Part shown: one piece after another, positions 6,283 through 9,718 of the stretch
Numbering within the stretch: the stretch's first letter is position 1
Layout: the number at the start of each line of letters is the position of its first letter
NCBI GenBank assembly: GCA_007124475.1
Contig: SLFB01000016.1
Coordinates: 1-9,718 of the forward strand
Reading direction: 5' to 3'
DNA from: Vibrio sp.
GTDB lineage: Bacteria; Pseudomonadota; Gammaproteobacteria; Enterobacterales; Vibrionaceae
DNA length: 9,718 bases
Notes under the pieces: model-generated
What the model was told of the DNA's origin: nothing
Databases searched by the model: none
Seen by the model: only the letters and a program-made list of their open reading frames with translations
Program-made: the position numbers and the translations under genes

Positions 6283-6604
6283 TTATCGCGCGTTTTTGTT
6301 AGGCATGATGCTGATCACTGGTTTGGCGAATCACAGTGTTCTAGCAGCACAAGACCCTACCGCTCCAATTGGACGTCAAGTTGCGACTACGGTTAAGCAA
6401 CCTGCAGTGGCATCATCATTACCTGAATTGCACAGTATCGTTTGTCAGCAGACGTGCTACGTCATCCTTAATCAGCAAGTGTTAACCAAGGGGGATGTGA
6501 TTGCAGGTTATCGCATTACAAACATCAGTGAAGATCAGGTGACATTAAGCAAAGGCCGACAAGAGTGGCCGTTGTCATTATTTCCACTGGATATTAAACA
6601 ATAA
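6275..6604 (+). CDS. mshK: MSHA pilus biogenesis protein MshK (PilP/GspC-like, periplasmic)
   Basis: MshK is a small exported protein of 109 residues likely to bridge the MshI-MshJ inner-membrane complex to the MshL secretin, as PilP or the GspC homology region does. It starts with a signal peptide (about 1-25: positive AxYR start, hydrophobic FLLGMMLITGLA, cleavage after VLA or VLAA). DPTAPIG (27-33) resembles the 'DPxxP' start of PilP-like proteins. The C-terminal half (about 52-107) reads as a small beta-rich domain with two cysteines (C57, C61) close enough to form a disulfide, then GDVIAGYRITNISEDQVTL, typical of GspC/PilP cores. The start codon is GTG at 6275, supported by AAGGAG at 6262-6267 with seven bases of spacing, and it overlaps the end of mshJ by eight bases. 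I see no lipobox. Confidence 0.85.
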   Translation: MANYRAFLLGMMLITGLANHSVLAAQDPTAPIGRQVATTVKQPAVASSLPELHSIVCQQTCYVILNQQVLTKGDVIAGYRITNISEDQVTLSKGRQEWPLSLFPLDIKQ

Positions 6605-6613
6605 GGTATAAAA

Positions 6614-8209
6614 ATGATGCGTACAGTTATCCTCGCAGTAATGATTACCAGCTTAGCCGGTTGTGCCATGGGCCACCGAGATCCGGTGGAAATAAAGCAA
6701 GCCTTGAATGAAGCGATTAATGAATCCAATAGTCGACAATTACAACAGCTACCCGCGGCAGTAGAAGCCGATCTTATGCCGGAGTTTATTGATCGAACCA
6801 ATCATGCTTCGATCGATACAATGCGTTTCCGGGTACAAGCCAATCAAGTGGATGCCTCAGCTTTCTTTACCAGTTTAGTCAAGGGAAGTGAATACAGCGT
6901 CGCCATTCATCCGGCGGTGTCTGGACAAATTACCTTGAGTTTAACCAATGTTACTCTTGATGAAGTGTTAGCGGTTGTACGTGATTTGTATGGTTTTGAA
7001 GTTGAAAAAGTAGGACGGGTACTTCAAGTTTATCCCGCTGGATTACGCACCGTAACGATCCCTGTGGATTATTTGCAGTTTCAACGCAGTGGCCGCTCAA
7101 TCACTTCAATCAGCACCGGCACAGTAACCAGCCCCAATGCGGCCAGTAATTCTGAGGGAGGCAGCAGCTCTCGAGGCGGCACTGAAATTGAAACGACGAG
7201 TGAAAGCGACTTTTGGCGTCAGTTAGAAACAACGGTATCACGCTTGATTGGTTCAGATGCTGGACAAAGTGTTATGGTCACACCGCAAGCGTCGGTGATT
7301 ACCGTACGCGCTTACCCAGATGAAATTCGTGAAGTGCGCCAGTTTCTCGATATTTCCCATTTGCGAATACAACGGCAAGTGATTTTGGAAGCCAAAATTC
7401 TTGAAGTGACGCTCAATGACGGCTATCAACAGGGCATTAATTGGTCAAAAACTTTTTCATCCAATGGCACCGAGTTTCAGCTAGGGCAAGGTGTGATTCC
7501 GGCTCCGGTCCCTGGTCTACCTGGGATGGACGCGATTGCGACTTTGCTCGGCGGGCAAACGAATTTGGTTATCCAAAGCGGCAGTTTTGATGCAGTACTA
7601 AACTTTATGGCGACGCAAGGTGATCTTAATGTGCTGTCTAGCCCGCGAGTCACAGCGGCCAATAATCAAAAAGCGGTGATTAAAGTCGGAACGGATGAAT
7701 ATTATGTCACCGATCTCACCAGTGAGGTTGGTACTGGCGATAACGCGAACGTTGCTCCTAACATTCAGCTCACGCCGTTTTTCTCAGGCATCTCACTCGA
7801 TGTTACGCCGCAGATTGATGATAGTGGTTACGTCTTTTTGCATGTACATCCCTCGGTGATTGAAGTGGATGAACAAAAAAAATCGATTCAGTTTAATGAT
7901 CGCACCATTACATTACCTTTGGCGCGAAGTTCGATTCGTGAGTCGGATTCAGTGATCCGTGCTCAAGATGGTGATGTGGTGGTGATTGGTGGCTTAATGA
8001 AATCTCAAACCACGAATCAAACCTCTAAGGTGCCATTTTTTGGTGATATCCCTTTGCTAGGACATCTGTTTAGGCATAGTGCCAATGTGAGTCAAAAAAC
8101 AGAGCTGGTGATATTGCTTAAACCGACTGTGGTTGGCGTCAATACCTGGCAAAGAGAATTAGAACGCTCGCGTAATTTACTTCAAGAGTGGTTTCCTGAC
8201 TCACAATAA
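6614..8209 (+). CDS. mshL: MSHA pilus secretin MshL (outer-membrane lipoprotein)
   Basis: MshL forms the outer-membrane ring through which the MSHA pilus leaves the cell. The 531-residue precursor has a lipoprotein signal with lipobox LAGC (C17), so lipidation would help target it to the outer membrane. The N-terminal STN/N0 domain lies at about 70-140 (FRVQANQVDASAFF, then GQITLSLTNVTLDEVL). A disordered Gly/Ser/Thr-rich linker spans about 160-198, and an N1-like domain about 199-250. The secretin core spans about 255-507: QVILEAKILEVTL, LNVLSSPRVTAANNQKA, LDVTPQI, then the family signature VPFFGDIPLLGHLFRHS at 473-489 and ELVILLKPTVV at 497-507. The ATG at 6614 has AAGG seven bases upstream; the next codon is also ATG and cannot be excluded as the start. 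It begins nine bases after mshK. Confidence 0.96.
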   Translation: MMRTVILAVMITSLAGCAMGHRDPVEIKQALNEAINESNSRQLQQLPAAVEADLMPEFIDRTNHASIDTMRFRVQANQVDASAFFTSLVKGSEYSVAIHPAVSGQITLSLTNVTLDEVLAVVRDLYGFEVEKVGRVLQVYPAGLRTVTIPVDYLQFQRSGRSITSISTGTVTSPNAASNSEGGSSSRGGTEIETTSESDFWRQLETTVSRLIGSDAGQSVMVTPQASVITVRAYPDEIREVRQFLDISHLRIQRQVILEAKILEVTLNDGYQQGINWSKTFSSNGTEFQLGQGVIPAPVPGLPGMDAIATLLGGQTNLVIQSGSFDAVLNFMATQGDLNVLSSPRVTAANNQKAVIKVGTDEYYVTDLTSEVGTGDNANVAPNIQLTPFFSGISLDVTPQIDDSGYVFLHVHPSVIEVDEQKKSIQFNDRTITLPLARSSIRESDSVIRAQDGDVVVIGGLMKSQTTNQTSKVPFFGDIPLLGHLFRHSANVSQKTELVILLKPTVVGVNTWQRELERSRNLLQEWFPDSQ

Positions 8210-8270
8210 GGACTCGTCTCATAGGTAAGTACAGGCATGAGTAAGATCATCATTAAGGGAGCTTAGCCCC
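8210..8270 (+). other. mshL-mshM spacer with a nine-codon leader ORF
   Basis: At 61 bases this is the only real gap in the operon. It contains an ORF of nine codons (ATG 8237, TAG 8264-8266; product MSKIIIKGA) that ends four bases before the mshM GTG. The mshM ribosome-binding site AAGGGAG (8255-8261) lies inside it. The mini-ORF has only a poor ribosome-binding site of its own. CTCAT (8219-8223) and ATGAG (8237-8241) could form a weak hairpin. I see no terminator or promoter of quality. Confidence 0.4.
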
Positions 8271-9116
8271 GTGTATCTTGAGCACTTTGCTTTGACACAG
8301 TTGCCATTTCATCTAACCCCAGATACCGAGCTATTTTTGGGGTTAGCGCCCCATTACGAAGCGATTCAGACAGTGAGCGCTGCTTTAGCAATGGGCGAAG
8401 CCATTGTCAAAGTCACCGGCGAAGTGGGGACAGGAAAGACCATGGTGTGTCGTATGTTACTGACCCATATGAATGATGAGGTTAAATGGCTCTATCTGCC
8501 CAACCCGCAATTGAGCGGCCTAGAGTTGCGGCGCGCGATAGCCCATGAGTTGGGTTTGCCAGAAGTAGCAGAGCTCGAACGGTTAGATATCATTCATAAA
8601 CAACTGTTAGATCTTCATCGGCAAGGGCAACGAGTAGTGGTGATCGTTGATGAAGCGCAAGCTTTATCTGATGAAGGGTTAGAAGCCTTAAGGTTACTGG
8701 GAAACCTAGAAACGGAGCAAAGTAAATTGCTGCAAATAGTGTTATTGGCGCAACCTGAGCTCGATCGACGACTGGCGGAGCATCATTTACGACAGCTGCG
8801 GCAGAGGATCACGTTCAGTGCTTATTTGCGGCCTTTATCATTGTCTGAGTCAGTGGCTTACATTGATAACCGTTTATTGAAGGCTGGTGGTCAGCCAGGG
8901 CTGTTTTCTGACCGACAGAAGAAGGCACTGTGGAAAGCGTGCCGAGGCATACCTCGCTTACTGAATCAGGTATGCCATAAATCCTTGTTGTTGGCGTTTT
9001 ACGCCCAGCAGAACTCAGTGGCAAATGACCATTTATTTGCTGCAATTCATGATACTTTTGATGCTCGTAAGCCTCAATTTAAAACCCCGTTCTTCTGGGG
9101 ATGGAGTCAGCAATGA
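8271..9116 (+). CDS. mshM: MSHA pilus biogenesis ATPase MshM (ExeA/GspA-like AAA)
   Basis: MshM is a cytoplasmic AAA-type ATPase of the ExeA/GspA family, 281 residues. It begins with the family start YLEHFALTQLPFHLTPD (2-18). The Walker A is GEVGTGKT (50-57) and the Walker B is VVVIVDEAQ (122-130). A sensor-like segment VLLAQPEL is at 157-164, arginines RQLRQRI at 174-180, and the C-terminal GIPRLLNQVC at 226-235 is a family hallmark. Unlike GspA/ExeA it stops after the ATPase part, with no membrane helix and no peptidoglycan-binding domain, so its role in secretin or pilus assembly must be through partners, possibly MshN (inference). The start is GTG at 8271 with AAGGGAG nine bases upstream; an in-frame stop at 8238-8240 and no intervening ATG leave no better choice. 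Its TGA overlaps the mshN ATG (ATGA). Confidence 0.94.
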   Translation: MYLEHFALTQLPFHLTPDTELFLGLAPHYEAIQTVSAALAMGEAIVKVTGEVGTGKTMVCRMLLTHMNDEVKWLYLPNPQLSGLELRRAIAHELGLPEVAELERLDIIHKQLLDLHRQGQRVVVIVDEAQALSDEGLEALRLLGNLETEQSKLLQIVLLAQPELDRRLAEHHLRQLRQRITFSAYLRPLSLSESVAYIDNRLLKAGGQPGLFSDRQKKALWKACRGIPRLLNQVCHKSLLLAFYAQQNSVANDHLFAAIHDTFDARKPQFKTPFFWGWSQQ

Positions 9117-9718
9117 GTGTGATTAATCAAGCCTTATCGCAATTGGTGGCTAAGCAACCAAAGACCTTAGCGGGCGTAACACCGGCTAAGGTTAAGCCTG
9201 TGACGACGCGCCCAGCTTGGGTTTGGATGGTGGCAGGCTTTACCTTGAGTATTGCTGTTGGCGGTTGGGCCGTTTCTCAGCAAGCGATGACTCAGCCATC
9301 GTTAGCGGCGCAGAATGTCGCTGAATATCAGCCGTCACCTGAACGACAAGCGCGTTTGTCACCGCCATCCCCCACTCAATATGCCCCCAGCTTACAGGTG
9401 CCTGTATATCGGCTCGCATCGGTAGAATCGGCATTGCCAGTTGAACATCAAGCGATGACGACTTATTCCCAGCCGTCTCCAGCGCCATCCGCAAGCTCCC
9501 CATCGGTGAAGACATCCAGGAGCAGCGCCGCAGAAACCTCAGCCGTGGCAGCAGCTGTGCCAGTTAACTCACCTCAGCCGACTCGATTACCAACTTCCAG
9601 CCCTAAGGTCAGTGAACCATCGGCTAATGTTAGCACTCAGATGTCTATTGAACGTGTGCAATTGGCTCCCGAACAATTAGCGGCTAAAGCCGTTGTTCGC
9701 GCTGAACGGGCTTTGGCA
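9113..9718 (+). CDS. mshN: MSHA pilus biogenesis protein MshN, N-terminal part (runs off right edge)
   Basis: The 202 codons from the ATG at 9113 stay open to the window end. The protein begins MSVINQALSQLV, a short cytoplasmic segment with basic residues, then a single membrane helix (about 36-54, AWVWMVAGFTLSIAVGGWAV). A low-complexity Pro/Ala/Ser/Gln-rich periplasmic stretch follows (about 60-175). At the edge it turns helical (LAPEQLAAKAVVRAERALA), which fits the beginning of the tetratricopeptide-repeat region known in MshN. This architecture resembles GspB/ExeB-type partners of ExeA-like ATPases, so MshN may be the membrane partner of MshM (inference). GGAG at 9103-9106, six bases before the ATG, and the four-base overlap with mshM indicate coupled translation. 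The TPR domain itself is outside the window. Confidence 0.88.
   Translation, partial: MSVINQALSQLVAKQPKTLAGVTPAKVKPVTTRPAWVWMVAGFTLSIAVGGWAVSQQAMTQPSLAAQNVAEYQPSPERQARLSPPSPTQYAPSLQVPVYRLASVESALPVEHQAMTTYSQPSPAPSASSPSVKTSRSSAAETSAVAAAVPVNSPQPTRLPTSSPKVSEPSANVSTQMSIERVQLAPEQLAAKAVVRAERALA

Noticed and set aside
9240..9515. A 91-codon minus-strand ORF opposite mshN
   Set aside because: It is antisense to the Pro/Ala/Ser-rich, GC-richer part of mshN, where stop codons are rare on both strands by composition.

Overview
The window looks like a chromosome segment from a gammaproteobacterium of the Vibrio group (Vibrionaceae). The gene order galU - qstR - ssb - csrD(mshH) - mshI - mshJ - mshK - mshL - mshM - mshN is the left part of the mannose-sensitive haemagglutinin (MSHA) type IV pilus locus as known from Vibrio cholerae. 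Several proteins (SSB, MshK, CsrD) differ from the V. cholerae versions I remember, so I name only the family-level host and no species.

Left part, minus strand: the first 145 codons of galU (UDP-glucose synthesis) run off the left edge. Upstream of it, in the same direction, is qstR, a LuxR/VpsT-type regulator that in V. cholerae links quorum sensing and chitin sensing to DNA uptake and type VI secretion. A 174-base spacer between them holds two inverted repeats and no gene. A 280-base divergent spacer with a putative extended -10 promoter separates qstR from ssb on the plus strand. ssb ends in a very clear symmetrical terminator that isolates it from the pilus genes.

Right part, plus strand: csrD (mshH), a membrane GGDEF-EAL protein with degenerate catalytic motifs, begins after a putative promoter. 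It is followed closely by mshI, mshJ, mshK, mshL, mshM and the first 202 codons of mshN. Spacings are +6, -1, -8, +9, +61 and -4 bases, which points to one translationally coupled operon. The products fit one machine. MshI is a PilM/PilN or GspL-like inner-membrane platform protein. MshJ is PilO/GspM-like and MshK is PilP/GspC-like, so these would form the alignment complex. MshL is the lipoprotein secretin. MshM is an ExeA-like ATPase and MshN an inner-membrane protein with a Pro/Ala/Ser-rich periplasmic linker. The motor ATPase, platform protein and pilins are not in the window and are expected beyond the right edge.

I see no mobile element, CRISPR array, tRNA or rRNA, and no clearly undescribed system. 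The points worth a second look are small: regulatory dyads around qstR and galU, the WLPR variant in QstR, a Tyr in place of a DNA-stacking Phe in SSB, the PilM/PilN-like single chain of MshI, and the 61-base mshL-mshM spacer with its short leader ORF.
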